Below, piece by piece: positions 1-8,372 of a stretch of DNA of 64,000 bases (position 1 is its first letter; every line of letters begins with the position of its first letter). The position numbers were made by a program, and so were the translations under genes. A model generated the notes under the pieces. It was given only the letters and a program-made list of their open reading frames with translations. It did no database searches and had not been told where the DNA came from. This DNA is from Brevundimonas halotolerans (GTDB taxonomy: Bacteria > Pseudomonadota > Alphaproteobacteria > Caulobacterales > Caulobacteraceae): assembly GCF_003730275.1 (NCBI RefSeq), contig NZ_QTTA01000019.1, positions 1 through 64,000 on the forward strand. The letters run 5' to 3'.

Positions 1-203
1 GAGCCGAGGCCGTCATCCCCTCAACCCGCTCGCGCAAGACACCGATCCCGCACGACCCTCGGATCTACAAGCTGCGCAATCGCGTCGAGCGCTGCTTCAA
101 CAAGCTCAAGCACTTCCGCCGCTTCGCCACCCGATTCGACAGGCTGGCGCGCCACTACCTTGCCTTCATCCACATCGCTGCCTCCATGCTCTGGATGCGC
201 TGA
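1..203 (+). pseudogene. IS5-family transposase, C-terminal end (cut by window edge)
   Basis: An open frame runs in from the left edge (first full codon at base 3) and stops with TGA at 201-203, giving 66 residues. It contains RNRVERCFNKLKHFRR followed by FATRFDRLARHYL, the layout around the catalytic Glu of the DDE domain in IS5/IS427-type transposases, and ends in a hydrophobic stretch. The rest of the gene lies outside the window, so whether the element is intact cannot be judged. The stop is only 13 bases from the end of truA on the opposite strand, so the insertion sequence abuts, and its terminal repeat may overlap, the truA 3' end. Confidence 0.8.
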
Positions 204-216
204 ATGTCGATTCGTC

Positions 217-966
217 CTAGGCTTTGGCCTCGTAGTCGACCCGGTCGAGGTACAATCCCTCGGCCGGGGCTACGGGCCCGCAGGCGGCTCGGTCGCGCGC
301 CTCAAGGGCTGCGGCCACAGCCTCGACCGACCAGCGGCCCAGCCCGACCTGCGCCAGTGTGCCCGTCATCGACCGCACCTGCCGATGCAGGAAGCTGCGC
401 GCCGCAAACACCAGATGCACCTCCTCGTCGACGCGCTCGACCCGGGCCACGTCCAACGTCTTCAGCGGTGAGGCTGACTGGCAGTTCACATCCCGAAAGG
501 TCGTAAAGTCGTGCAGTCCGACCAGCGCCTGTGCGGCCCGGTCCATGGCCTCGGCATCCAGCGGCTGCTTCACATGCCAGACCCGTTTGCGGTCCAACGC
601 CGGCGGGGCCGGGCGGTTCAGGATGCGGTACAGATAGCCGCGCCCCGTCGCCGAGAACCGCGCATGCCAGTCGTCCGACACCGTGCGACAGTCCAGCACC
701 GCGACCGGCTCATGAATCATATGGGCGTTCATGGCATTCATGACCGTCCGCTCGGGCCAGTCGCGCGCCAGGTCTACATGGACCGTCTGGGCCGTGGCAT
801 GCACGCCCGTATCGGTGCGCCCGGCCGCCGCAATCCGCACCGCCTCGCCGCTGAAGGCCAGAATGGCGCGCTCCAGCGTGCCCTGCACCGTCGGCAGGCT
901 GGCCTGGGCCTGAAAGCCGCAATAGCCCGAGCCGTCATACTCCACCGTCAACCGGTAGCGGGGCAT
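217..966 (-). CDS. truA: tRNA pseudouridine(38-40) synthase TruA
   Basis: Isomerises uridines 38-40 of the tRNA anticodon stem-loop in the cytoplasm. The 249-residue length is normal for the family. The start MPRYRLTVEYDGSGYCGFQ is the usual N-terminus, and GRTDTGVHA carries the catalytic Asp. A second RNA-binding half follows, with SFLHRQVRSMTG and a C-terminal YLDRVDY segment. It lies just downstream of fmt on the same strand, with only a hairpin repeat (973-1016) between them, and is probably cotranscribed with def and fmt. Its 3' end abuts an IS5-type transposase. Confidence 0.96.
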   Translation of the reverse strand: MPRYRLTVEYDGSGYCGFQAQASLPTVQGTLERAILAFSGEAVRIAAAGRTDTGVHATAQTVHVDLARDWPERTVMNAMNAHMIHEPVAVLDCRTVSDDWHARFSATGRGYLYRILNRPAPPALDRKRVWHVKQPLDAEAMDRAAQALVGLHDFTTFRDVNCQSASPLKTLDVARVERVDEEVHLVFAARSFLHRQVRSMTGTLAQVGLGRWSVEAVAAALEARDRAACGPVAPAEGLYLDRVDYEAKA

Positions 967-972
967 GGTTGT

Positions 973-1016
973 CTCCCCTACCGCTCGCCGCGCGGCGGCT
1001 CGCTGCTTGAGGGGAG
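973..1016. repeat. Hairpin repeat family H, copy 1 (holds the fmt stop codon)
   Basis: One of five related inverted-repeat elements (973, 1965, 5252, 23944, 31946). The outer stem is CTCCCCT / AGGGGAG and the inner stem is GCCGC-CGC-GCGGC. The conserved single-stranded parts CAAGCAG and GAGCGGTAG lie between the stems, reading on the minus strand. The fmt stop codon (978-980 on the plus strand) and the last eleven fmt codons are inside the element, so it sits across a gene end rather than between genes. Confidence 0.75.
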
Positions 1017-1931
1017 GGTTGTGCCCGTCGGAATGGCAAAGCCGCGCAACATATCCTCCGCGCTCTGGGCGGCCTTGCCCGGACGCTGGACCCGCTCCAG
1101 CCGTATCGCGTCCGTTCCACAGGCAATCGTCAGGGCCTCATCCAGAACCTTGCCCGGCGCGCCGGACCCCTCGACCACGGCGGACATCAGCGCCTTGATC
1201 CGCACCGGCCCGACCTCGCCCTCTACCTCGAACCAGGCCCCAGGAAAGGGCGACAGGCCCCGGATATGGGCATCCACTTCGGCCGCCGGACGGGTCCAGT
1301 CGATCCGCGCTTCGGCCGGGGTGATCTTCTTCGCATAGGTGGGTTCGCCGACCTGTTCGACCGGCTGGCCGCCGCCACGTTCCAGCGCCGCCAGCGCCCG
1401 GGGCCACAGCCCGGCCCCGATGTGCGCCATCCGCTCCGACAGGCTGGCTGCCGTATCGCGCGGACTGATGCCCAGCCGTTCCGACAGCAGCACCGGACCC
1501 TCGTCCAGCCCCGCGGACATCTGCATGATCTGCACGCCGGTCTCGGCATCGCCGGCCATGATCGCCCGTTGGATCGGCGCCGCTCCCCGCCAGCGTGGCA
1601 GCAGTGACCCGTGCAGGTTCAGACAGCCCAGCCGCGGTGCCTCCAGCACCTCGGGCTTCAGGATCTGGCCATAGGCGACCACACAGGCAGCATCCAGATC
1701 GAGGCGGCGGAAGGCCTCAATGGCCTCGGCCGCCTTCATGCTTTCAGGCGTGAAGACGGGCAGGCCCAGGGTCTCGGCGAATACCTGGACGGGGGAGGGG
1801 GTCAGCTTCATGCCCCGCCCGCGCGGCTTCGGCGGCTGCGAATAAACGGCAACGACCTCATGCCCCGACGCCACCAGCTCGGCCAGCGAAGGCACCGCAA
1901 ACGCGGGCGTTCCCATGAAGGCCAGACGCAT
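978..1931 (-). CDS. fmt: Methionyl-tRNA formyltransferase
   Basis: Formylates initiator Met-tRNA using 10-formyl-tetrahydrofolate. The protein is 317 residues. The N-terminus [16 protein letters not shown] is a Rossmann-type start. [20 protein letters not shown] contains the catalytic Asn and His, and the Asp follows in the [12 protein letters not shown] segment. The C-terminal OB-like domain contains [15 protein letters not shown]. The last residues, [10 protein letters not shown], are encoded by a hairpin repeat that also supplies the stop codon, so the natural C-terminus has probably been replaced. Downstream of def and a small membrane gene, upstream of truA. Confidence 0.96.
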   Translation of the reverse strand: MRLAFMGTPAFAVPSLAELVASGHEVVAVYSQPPKPRGRGMKLTPSPVQVFAETLGLPVFTPESMKAAEAIEAFRRLDLDAACVVAYGQILKPEVLEAPRLGCLNLHGSLLPRWRGAAPIQRAIMAGDAETGVQIMQMSAGLDEGPVLLSERLGISPRDTAASLSERMAHIGAGLWPRALAALERGGGQPVEQVGEPTYAKKITPAEARIDWTRPAAEVDAHIRGLSPFPGAWFEVEGEVGPVRIKALMSAVVEGSGAPGKVLDEALTIACGTDAIRLERVQRPGKAAQSAEDMLRGFAIPTGTTLPSSSEPPRGER

Positions 1932-1964
1932 GAAATCACATCCTGATCAATGGGCGGAGATCAC

Positions 1965-2004
1965 GCCCTCAAGCAGCGAGCAACCGCGTTACGAGCGATA
2001 GGGC
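1965..2004. repeat. Hairpin repeat family H, copy 2
   Basis: Lies between the small membrane gene and fmt. The outer stem is GCCCT / AGGGC and the inner stem AAC-CGC-GTT, the weakest of the five copies, with one mismatched pair next to it. The conserved blocks CAAGCAGCGAG and GAGCGATAG are present. It reads in the CTCAAG orientation on the plus strand. Confidence 0.75.
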
Positions 2005-2016
2005 CGGAGAATGTCT

Positions 2017-2265
2017 CTATTCCCAGCGGGTGGAGACCCCGCCGCCCTCGTCCCATTCGCCGCCGGTGTCTAGCGGCGAGTCAAAGTCCAGCAGCCGGTC
2101 GATGATCACGCCGGCGATCACGCCCAGCGCCCCCACGGCCAGCAGGGTCGCGACACTGCCAATGCCGATCTTCTCGGACCGGGTCAGGCGCCGCCGCCCG
2201 CTGGGATCCACGATCCGGTCGCGCGAACGCTTAAGGGGAGTCCGTTTCGGGGCGCGTCGGGTCAT
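2017..2265 (-). CDS. Small single-pass membrane protein, unknown function
   Basis: An 82-residue protein starting [17 protein letters not shown]. It has a very basic N-terminal third, one hydrophobic segment (about residues 36-56, ATLLAVGALGVIAGVI), then an acidic Gly-rich tail. The arrangement suggests a membrane anchor with the basic end in the cytoplasm. The start overlaps the def stop by one base (TGATG), so translation is probably coupled. I do not recognise the family; its fixed place between def and fmt suggests it belongs to the same transcript. Confidence 0.7.
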   Translation of the reverse strand: MTRRAPKRTPLKRSRDRIVDPSGRRRLTRSEKIGIGSVATLLAVGALGVIAGVIIDRLLDFDSPLDTGGEWDEGGGVSTRWE

Positions 2266-2819
2266 CAGGCAGCCATCCTCGCGACTTTCTTCACCTTGGC
2301 CACGGCCCGCTCGCGCTTGAGCCGCGACAGATGGTCGATGAACAGCACGCCGTTCAGGTGATCCATCTCGTGCTGGATGCAGACGGCATAGAGACCCTCC
2401 ACCTCTTCCTCGACACTCTTTCCGTCGTAGTCGAGATAGCGGATACGGGCCCGGGCCGGGCGCTGGACCTCGTCGAAATACTCCGGAATGGACAGGCAAC
2501 CCTCTTCGTAGGGGGCGGTCTCCTCAGAGGTCCACAGGATCTCCGGATTGACGAAACAGCGCGGATTCTTGCGGTCCGCATCCTCGGCGTCCTCGGCCAC
2601 ATCCGGCTTGTCGGCCAGGTCCATGACGATCACCCGGCGCAGCTCGCCGATCTGCACGGCCGCCAGTCCAATGCCCGGCGCGTCGTACATGGTCTCGAGC
2701 ATGTCATCCATCAGGGTGCGCAGCTCATCGGTCACCGGTCCCTCGACCGGCTCGGACACGCGCTTCAGAACCGCCAGATCGGCAGCATTGTCGATGGTCA
2801 GGATACGTCGAATGGCCAT
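2265..2819 (-). CDS. def: Peptide deformylase
   Basis: Removes the N-formyl group from nascent proteins. All three family motifs are visible in 184 residues: [10 protein letters not shown] near residue 50, EEGCLSIPE with the metal-ligand Cys near 110, and QHEMDHLNG with the two metal-ligand His and catalytic Glu near 152. A short insertion rich in Asp and Glu lies between motifs 1 and 2. It forms a formylation/deformylation pair with fmt in the same minus-strand block. Confidence 0.97.
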   Translation of the reverse strand: MAIRRILTIDNAADLAVLKRVSEPVEGPVTDELRTLMDDMLETMYDAPGIGLAAVQIGELRRVIVMDLADKPDVAEDAEDADRKNPRCFVNPEILWTSEETAPYEEGCLSIPEYFDEVQRPARARIRYLDYDGKSVEEEVEGLYAVCIQHEMDHLNGVLFIDHLSRLKRERAVAKVKKVARMAA

Positions 2820-2875
2820 GAGGTCGAGGTAGGCGCGATACCCCGAAAGGTCAAGATTTCACCGGGTCGCAGGGC

Positions 2876-3280
2876 TCAGGCGGGCACGTCCGGCAACGGC
2901 CGGGGCCTCAGATCATCCCCGATCGCCACATAGGTAAATATGCCCTCGGTCACCCGTTCCGACCGGGCATGGGCCTGATTGCGGGGCCGTTTCCACGCCT
3001 CGACCTTGACCCGGATCGAGCTGCGTCCGGTCGAGACGATCTCGGCATAGATCGACACCTCGTCGCCTACCGACACCGGCTTGTGAAACACCATGGCATC
3101 CAGGGCGATGGTCACACAGCGTCCCTGGGCCCGCTCGAACGCCGGGGTCGCCCCCGACAGGTCCATATGCGCCAGCAGCCAGCCGCCGAAGATGTCGCCC
3201 TCGGGATTGGTATCCGCCGGCATGGCGATCACCCGACCGACGGGTCGACCGGTGGGCAGGTCAGGCACGGGCTCGCTCAT
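2876..3280 (-). CDS. Acyl-CoA thioesterase, YciA-like hotdog fold
   Basis: A single hotdog domain of 134 residues. The segment [19 protein letters not shown] carries the Asn, Asp and Gly-Gly expected at the active site of YciA-type thioesterases, followed by [19 protein letters not shown]. It probably hydrolyses short to medium acyl-CoA in the cytoplasm. It stands alone between tRNA-Arg and def on the same strand. The YciA subfamily is well supported; the exact substrate is not. Confidence 0.9.
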   Translation of the reverse strand: MSEPVPDLPTGRPVGRVIAMPADTNPEGDIFGGWLLAHMDLSGATPAFERAQGRCVTIALDAMVFHKPVSVGDEVSIYAEIVSTGRSSIRVKVEAWKRPRNQAHARSERVTEGIFTYVAIGDDLRPRPLPDVPA

Positions 3281-3310
3281 GCCGAGGGTCCATACAGAGA
3301 GAAAGGGAAA

Positions 3311-3387
3311 TGGCGCACCCGACAGGATTCGAACCTGTGACCCCTGCCTTCGGAGGGCAGTACTCTATCCAGCTGAGCTACGGGTGC
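3311..3387 (-). tRNA. tRNA-Arg (anticodon CCG), CCA encoded
   Basis: The reverse strand folds as a full cloverleaf. The acceptor GCACCCG pairs with CGGGTGC, there is a D-arm with GCTC/GAGT, the anticodon arm CTGCC-CTCCGAA-GGCAG gives anticodon CCG, and the T-arm is CAGG-TTCGAAT-CCTG. The terminal CCA is encoded at 3311-3313. It reads the CGG codon, common in a genome this GC-rich. Confidence 0.96.
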
Positions 3388-3532
3388 GGACCTAAGGAGG
3401 GGGTGCTTACAGGATCGCGGGACGGGCCTCAATCCCAAAGCAGCGGCATCGGGGGCGGCCCTGCGGGTTGGTCTTGGCGCGCCGGCGCTCCCGGCTTAAG
3501 CCTTGGCGTGAACCACACGGAGTGATCCCGCC

Positions 3533-4828
3533 ATGCGTATTCCGGCCCTTGGCATCATTGCCGCCCTCGTCCTGCTGGTCGCCGCCTGCGCCAGCGTTGC
3601 GCCGCGCGGCCCGGATGGCGAGGCGGCCCTCAACGTCATCGCCGAGGACTATGTCCATCTGATCCTCGAGATCGGCGAGCATGAGCCGGGCTATGTCGAT
3701 GCCTATTACGGGCCCGAGGCCTGGCCGGCCGAGGCCAAGGCCAATTTGCGTCCCGTGCCGGAGCTGACGCAGGCGGCCGAGGCCCTGCTGGTCGAGATCG
3801 AGGCCGTGCCCGACGCAGGACTCTCGCCCGACCTTCGCCAACGTAAGGCCTATCTCAGCGCCCATGTGTCGGCCGCCCACGCCCGGCTGCGCATGATCGC
3901 CGGCGAAAAGATGGGCTTTGCCGATGAGGCCGAGGCTCTGTTCGGCATCCGCCCCGAGCTGCGTCCGCTGGAGAGTTTCGACCCTGTGCTGGCGCGCCTG
4001 GACGCCCTTCTGCCGGGCGAGGGCTCGCTGAACGCCCGGCTGGGTGCCTTCCGGGGCGGCACCGCCATTCCGCGCGACCGGCAGGAAATGGTCATCGCGG
4101 CCGCCATCGCCGAGTGCAAGGCCCGTACCGAGGCGCATATCGACCTGCCCGAGGGCGAAAACTTCACCCTCGAATTCGTCACCGACAAGCCCTGGTCGGG
4201 CTACAACTGGTACCAGGGCCAGTCGCAAAGCCTGATCCAGATCAATGTCGACCAGCCGATCTCCATCGAGCGCGCCATCGACCTGGGCTGCCACGAGGGC
4301 TATCCCGGCCACCACGTCTACAACATGCTGCTGGAAAAGACCTTTGTCCGCGAGAAGGGCTGGGTCGAGATGAGCGTTTATCCGCTCTACAGCCCGATGA
4401 GCCTGATCGCCGAGGGCAGCGCCAACTACGGTATCGACCTGGCCTTCCCGGGCGAGACGCGCGGCGAATGGGAACGTGCGGTCCTCTATCCGCTGGCCGG
4501 CATCGACCCCCGCGTAGTCGAGGTCCAGTCTGCCATCCTCGACGTCACCCGCGAGCTGGCGCGCGCCGAATACACGATCGCCGACGACTATCTGTCGGGC
4601 CGCGCCGACCGCGAGACCACTATCCAGCGGCTGATCAAATACGGCATGCACAGCTGCGGTTCGGCCGAGCGCCGCATCCGCTTCATCGACACCTACCGCA
4701 GCTACATCATCAACTATAGCCTGGGCCGCGACATGGTGCAGGACTGGGTCGAGGCCCAGGGCCCCGACCACTGGACCACCATGGAACGCCTGCTGGGCAG
4801 CCAGATCCTGCCCACCGATTTGCTGTAA
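3533..4828 (+). CDS. DUF885 family lipoprotein, putative metallohydrolase
   Basis: A 431-residue exported lipoprotein. The N-terminus is MRIPALGIIAALVLLVAACAS with a lipobox ending in Cys at about residue 19. A helical body follows, and LGCHEGYPGHHVYN (about residues 252-265) matches the HExxPGHH signature of DUF885 proteins, which resemble metallopeptidases of the thimet oligopeptidase/carboxypeptidase type. A second conserved Glu is probably in SLIAEGSANYG. The substrate is unknown. It stands alone and is followed by a long repeat-filled gap. Confidence 0.88.
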   Translation: MRIPALGIIAALVLLVAACASVAPRGPDGEAALNVIAEDYVHLILEIGEHEPGYVDAYYGPEAWPAEAKANLRPVPELTQAAEALLVEIEAVPDAGLSPDLRQRKAYLSAHVSAAHARLRMIAGEKMGFADEAEALFGIRPELRPLESFDPVLARLDALLPGEGSLNARLGAFRGGTAIPRDRQEMVIAAAIAECKARTEAHIDLPEGENFTLEFVTDKPWSGYNWYQGQSQSLIQINVDQPISIERAIDLGCHEGYPGHHVYNMLLEKTFVREKGWVEMSVYPLYSPMSLIAEGSANYGIDLAFPGETRGEWERAVLYPLAGIDPRVVEVQSAILDVTRELARAEYTIADDYLSGRADRETTIQRLIKYGMHSCGSAERRIRFIDTYRSYIINYSLGRDMVQDWVEAQGPDHWTTMERLLGSQILPTDLL

Positions 4829-4875
4829 GCCGTCATCCTCGGGCTCGACCTGGGCAGACGGCCTCCCTGCTTCAA

Positions 4876-5032
4876 GTCCCCTCTCCCGGCGGGAGAGGGG
4901 GTTGGGGGTGAGGGGCTCTCTGCATCCTTCGGCGTGAGCCGTCGCACCGGTCCTGCCACGGCTTGCGCCGACATATGCCGCCGACCCTCATCCGGCGCTC
5001 GCGCGCCACCTTCTCCCATCGGGAGAAGGAAG
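4876..5032. mobile_element. MITE-like inverted-repeat element, family C
   Basis: About 157 bases flanked by imperfect inverted repeats. The left end is CCTCTCCCGGCGGGAGAGGG with GGGTGAGGG further in. The right end, read in reverse, is CTTCTCCCGATGGGAGAAGG with GGATGAGGG further in. Each end is itself a small hairpin. There is no room for a transposase, so this is a non-autonomous element or extragenic palindromic repeat. Target duplications could not be identified. Confidence 0.6.
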
Positions 5033-5197
5033 AATTGATGGTGGGTCGAAGCCCTCAGCTATGATAGCCGCCCCCGAATTCCCCAACCGTTTCAACGCCC
5101 CCACCGCTTCCCGGACCGTTCTGCCCGACCAGGTCCGCCGGTGTGCCACTCTTCCCCCGTCCCGTTGCACGGAGGGCTCGTAAGGCCTGCGACCTTG
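5033..5197. other. Non-coding gap segment between repeats
   Basis: No supported gene. A minus-strand frame here (RTVREAVGALKRLGNSGAA) has coding-like composition, but it has no credible start and runs into repeats on both sides. It could be the eroded tail of a lost gene, or chance. Confidence 0.3.
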
Positions 5198-5486
5198 TGA
5201 GCGGCGGGAGCGGATGGAGCGGGGTTGTTGGGACACCGCCGATCAAACTTCGGGCCTCAAGCAGTGAGCGCCCGCGGCGCGAACGGTAGGCCCCAAAAAC
5301 ATTGGGTCGAGGGGGATACTCGACCGTTCCGGGAGGTGTCGCAGGACATCCCCGCCCGCCGGGGGCGCTGCGGTAAGGCCCGAATACGGCCACCCGACGC
5401 AAGCTTCCGGAAAACCACCCGCGCGGAGCGTCTGTCTTCGTCGAAACGGTAATATCTATCTTCTCCGGGCGAAGGCCCGGCGCTCC
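5198..5486 (+). repeat. Long composite intergenic repeat, copy A
   Basis: Shares several blocks with 23663-24017, which is in the opposite orientation. These are GGCGGGAGCGGATGGAGCGG at the start; a family H hairpin (5252-5293); a block including GGGCGCTGCGGTAAGGCCCG, CGGCCACCCGACGCAAGCT and TCTTCGTCGAAACGGTA; and a terminal CCGGGC-CTTC-GCCCGG hairpin. Matching short open frames in the two copies lack ATG starts and look like by-products of DNA similarity. It may be a mobile element or a structured RNA gene; the sequence alone does not decide. Confidence 0.6.
5252..5293. repeat. Hairpin repeat family H, copy 3
   Basis: Sits inside composite repeat A. The outer stem is GGGCCT / AGGCCC and the inner stem GCGCC-CGC-GGCGC. 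The conserved blocks are CAAGCAG, then GTGAG and GAACGGTAG, with small changes from the other copies. Its direction relative to the surrounding composite repeat is opposite to that of copy 4. Confidence 0.75.
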
Positions 5487-5556
5487 GCCTGCCCCCCAAC
5501 CTCTGCCCCAAGGGTGAGAGGCGCTCGTGCATGTCAGAAGGAGGACAATGACCGCC

Positions 5557-6339
5557 TCACTGCGCCAGCATGCCGCCGTCGATCTTGAACTCGGACCCGG
5601 TCACGAATTTGGACTCGTCCGAGGCCAGATAGACCACGCACCAGGCCACATCGTCGGGCTCGCCGATGCGCTTCAGCGGAATGCCGCGGGTCAGCCGCTC
5701 ATGGGCCTTGGCCTCGTCACCGCCGGCCATGGCGATGAAGGGGTCGAGGATCGGCGTCTTGATGAACACCGGGTGGACCGAGTTGCAGCGCACATTCCAG
5801 TCCTGCTTGGCGGCCTCCAGCGCGATGGTCTTGGTGTACATCCAGACTGCGGCCTTGGTGGCGTTATAGGCGCCCATCCCCGGCGCGGCGGCCAGTCCCG
5901 CCACCGACGAGATGTTGATAATGGACGCGGGCGCAGAGGCGCGCAGGTGCGGCATGGCATGCTTGCAGCCCAGCATGATGCTCTCGATGTTGACCGCCTG
6001 GACCTTGCGCCAGTTGTCCAGCGTATCGGCCTCGGCATAGCGCAGCTCGCCGCCGATACCGGCATTGTTGATCAGCACCGACAGCCCGCCCATGTCCTCG
6101 GTGGCCTCGGCCACCACGCGGACCCAGTCCTCCTCGCGCGCCACATCGTGGGTAAAGGCGAACACCCGGCCGGGATGATCGGCCAGCAGCCGGTCGCGCA
6201 GGGCCTCGACCGCAGCGGTGTCCAGATCGGTCAGGGCGACCGTCGCGCCCTCTTCCAGCAGCCGCAGCGCCATCGCCTGACCCAGGCCGCCGGCGGCCCC
6301 GGTGATCAGGACGCATTTCCCCTTGACGCGATCGGTCAT
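5557..6339 (-). CDS. Short-chain dehydrogenase/reductase (SDR)
   Basis: A classical NAD(P)-dependent SDR of 260 residues. It has the cofactor motif [10 protein letters not shown] near residue 16, NNAG near residue 91, a catalytic Ser in NISSVAGLA, and YNATK (Tyr/Lys) near residue 159. The C-terminal [15 protein letters not shown] is typical of the family. An Asp at the end of beta-2 (VALTDLD) suggests NAD(H) preference. Its start overlaps the phhB stop by four bases, so the two are co-translated. The substrate cannot be told from sequence. Confidence 0.9.
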   Translation of the reverse strand: MTDRVKGKCVLITGAAGGLGQAMALRLLEEGATVALTDLDTAAVEALRDRLLADHPGRVFAFTHDVAREEDWVRVVAEATEDMGGLSVLINNAGIGGELRYAEADTLDNWRKVQAVNIESIMLGCKHAMPHLRASAPASIINISSVAGLAAAPGMGAYNATKAAVWMYTKTIALEAAKQDWNVRCNSVHPVFIKTPILDPFIAMAGGDEAKAHERLTRGIPLKRIGEPDDVAWCVVYLASDESKFVTGSEFKIDGGMLAQ

Positions 6340-6638
6340 GCGCGGGCTCCCATGGCGGTGGCGACCTCATTCATGAAGCGGGCCAGATCGACGTCCTTGT
6401 CGGTTACCCCGTCGGCGTCATGGGTGGTCAACCGCACCTCGACCCGGTCGTACACATTGAACCATTCGGGGTGGTGGTCGCGCTTGTCCGCCATCAGGGC
6501 GACCCGCGTCATGAAGCCAAACGCCGCATTGAAGTCGGCAAAGCGAAAGGTCTTCTGGATGGCGTCGCCCTCGCCCGGATCGACGGCCCATCCCTCAAGG
6601 CTCTGGATGGCCGTTTCGGCCTCGATCTTTGCGGTCAT
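6336..6638 (-). CDS. phhB: Pterin-4a-carbinolamine dehydratase
   Basis: A 100-residue protein with the signature [20 protein letters not shown], which holds the active-site His residues. It recycles the 4a-hydroxytetrahydropterin made by aromatic amino acid hydroxylases such as phenylalanine hydroxylase. No hydroxylase gene is in the window. First gene of a two-gene operon with the SDR. Confidence 0.93.
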   Translation of the reverse strand: MTAKIEAETAIQSLEGWAVDPGEGDAIQKTFRFADFNAAFGFMTRVALMADKRDHHPEWFNVYDRVEVRLTTHDADGVTDKDVDLARFMNEVATAMGARA

Positions 6639-6754
6639 GGCGTGACTCCCTTTGATGCGACGCCCCCCTATAGACCGGTCCGCGAGCGGTCCGGAAGGCG
6701 GGAACGAATGGCCAAGCTTGTCGTTTGGCGGAAACCACCCTTACGGAGGTGACC

Positions 6755-7468
6755 ATGGACGCGTTTACTGACAACCTCTGGCTGGCGACGCTCAGGCCTG
6801 TCGACCAGAAGTGGCTGGCCCCGCACCTGAAAGAGACCCCGTTCGACCCGGGCCTGATGCTCTATGACATCGGTGAGGCGGTCGACGCGATCTGGTTCCC
6901 CCTGCACGGCGTCGTGTCCCTGATGACAGATCTGGGCGAGGGCCGCGCAGTTGAGACCGCCGCCATCGGTCGCGAGGGTCTGGTCGGCGTCACCTGCGGT
7001 CCGATGAATGGCCGGGCGGCGACCCGCGCCGTCTGCCAGATCGAAGGCGTGGCCGCCTGCTGCCCGGCGGCGGTGTTCGCCGATCTGTTGTACCACAGCG
7101 CGCCGATGCGCGTGGCCCTGTCACGCTTCACCGAGGGCCTGATGGCCCAGGTCCAGCAGGCGGCGGCCTGCAATGCCCAGCACCGGCTGGACCAGCGCCT
7201 GGCGCGCTGGCTGCTGACCACCCACGACCGGACCGACAGTGACCGGCTGGACCTGACCCAGGCCGATGTTGCCGACATGCTCGGCGTGCGTCGCGCCACC
7301 GTCAGCGAGGTCAGCGCCGAGCTGGAAGGCCGGGGTCTGATACGGCGCGGGCGTGGCTGGGTCTGTGTCACGGACCGCAAGGCGCTGGAGGGGGCCGCGT
7401 GCGGTTGCTACGCCCTGATGCGCGGCGTCATGGCCGATCTGGGCCTGCCCCAGACGGTCGAGGCCTGA
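6755..7468 (+). CDS. Crp/Fnr-family transcriptional regulator
   Basis: 237 residues from ATG 6755, chosen because GGAGGT lies just upstream; the frame is open 30 bases further but without a better site. An N-terminal cyclic-nucleotide-type beta-roll ([22 protein letters not shown], shown as [12 protein letters not shown]) is followed by a long helix and a C-terminal winged helix with [20 protein letters not shown] as recognition helix. No Fnr-type N-terminal Cys cluster is seen, so oxygen sensing by an iron-sulfur cluster is unlikely. The C-terminal tail CGCYALMRG is unusual. Confidence 0.9.
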   Translation: MDAFTDNLWLATLRPVDQKWLAPHLKETPFDPGLMLYDIGEAVDAIWFPLHGVVSLMTDLGEGRAVETAAIGREGLVGVTCGPMNGRAATRAVCQIEGVAACCPAAVFADLLYHSAPMRVALSRFTEGLMAQVQQAAACNAQHRLDQRLARWLLTTHDRTDSDRLDLTQADVADMLGVRRATVSEVSAELEGRGLIRRGRGWVCVTDRKALEGAACGCYALMRGVMADLGLPQTVEA

Positions 7469-7530
7469 TCCGGCCACCGCGACCACACGGACCGGTGACG
7501 CCGCCCCACCGACAGGCTAAACCGCGCGAC

Positions 7531-8322
7531 ATGAGCACTGCCGACCCCTCCGATCAGACCACCTCGCCGTTCGGCTACCGTGACATGCCGCGCGACGAAA
7601 AGGTGCGCCGGGTTCGCGGCGTGTTCGACAGTGTCGCGCCGTCCTACGACCGGATGAACGACCTGATGAGCGGCGGCGTCCACCGTCTGTGGAAGGACGC
7701 AGCTGCGGCCCGCCTGAACCCGCAACCGGGCGAGGTCATCCTCGACGTGGCCGGCGGCACGGGCGATCTGGCGCTCCGCTATGCGAAACTGGCCCGCAAG
7801 GCCGCCGCCCGCCGGGGCGGGGAGCCCGCCACTGTGCTGGTGCTCGACTACAATGCCGAGATGATCGCCGCTGGTCGCGCCCGGGAGGCCGGGGCCCGCG
7901 AGGCCGCGCCCGAGCTGACCTGGATGGTCGGTGACGCCCTGTCGCTGCCGCTGCCGGATGCCTCGGTTGATGCCTATTCGATCGGCTTCGGAATTCGCAA
8001 CGTCGCCAAGGTTGAGGAAGCCCTGGCCGAGGCACGCCGGGTGCTCAAACCGGGCGGCCGCTTCCTGTGCCTCGAGTTTTCCCACCCGACCAGCGAGGCG
8101 CTGTCGAAGGCCTACGACGCCTGGTCCTTCACCATGATCCCGCGCATCGGCGGCTGGGTCGCTGGCGACCGCGACAGCTACCAGTATCTGGTCGAAAGCA
8201 TCCGCCGCTTCCCCGACCAGCAGACCTTCAAGGCCATGATCGAGCAGGCTGGCTTCTCGAACGTCAGCGTCACCAATCTGTCCGGCGGGATCGCCGCGCT
8301 GCATCACGCCTGGGCGATCTGA
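7531..8322 (+). CDS. ubiE: Ubiquinone/menaquinone biosynthesis C-methyltransferase UbiE
   Basis: An S-adenosylmethionine-dependent methyltransferase acting in quinone biosynthesis. 263 residues from ATG 7531. SAM motif I is [14 protein letters not shown]. The family signatures [20 protein letters not shown] at the N-terminus and [18 protein letters not shown] in the middle are both present, as is a C-terminal [11 protein letters not shown]. Upstream of and cotranscribed with ubiB, the common alphaproteobacterial arrangement. Confidence 0.96.
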   Translation: MSTADPSDQTTSPFGYRDMPRDEKVRRVRGVFDSVAPSYDRMNDLMSGGVHRLWKDAAAARLNPQPGEVILDVAGGTGDLALRYAKLARKAAARRGGEPATVLVLDYNAEMIAAGRAREAGAREAAPELTWMVGDALSLPLPDASVDAYSIGFGIRNVAKVEEALAEARRVLKPGGRFLCLEFSHPTSEALSKAYDAWSFTMIPRIGGWVAGDRDSYQYLVESIRRFPDQQTFKAMIEQAGFSNVSVTNLSGGIAALHHAWAI

Positions 8323-8372
8323 CCCTGACCCGCGCCTTCCGACAGCCCCCTGCACCGCCCCGGACCCTGCCG

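Noticed and set aside
511-1338. Long open frame on the plus strand across truA and fmt
   Set aside because: It is the antisense shadow of two certain genes; high GC opens such frames. No ribosome site or domain.
973-2004. Two hairpins around fmt as ordinary transcription terminators
   Set aside because: No T-run follows either, one lies across a coding end, and the same structure recurs elsewhere with conserved loop blocks.
3407-4771. 454-codon minus-strand frame opposite the DUF885 lipoprotein
   Set aside because: Mirror frame of a clear lipoprotein gene; composition is that of an antisense translation.
5225-5452. Short frames within the composite repeats beginning LRRVAVFGPYRSAPGG
   Set aside because: Present in both copies only because the DNA is repeated; no ATG, and the frames diverge downstream.
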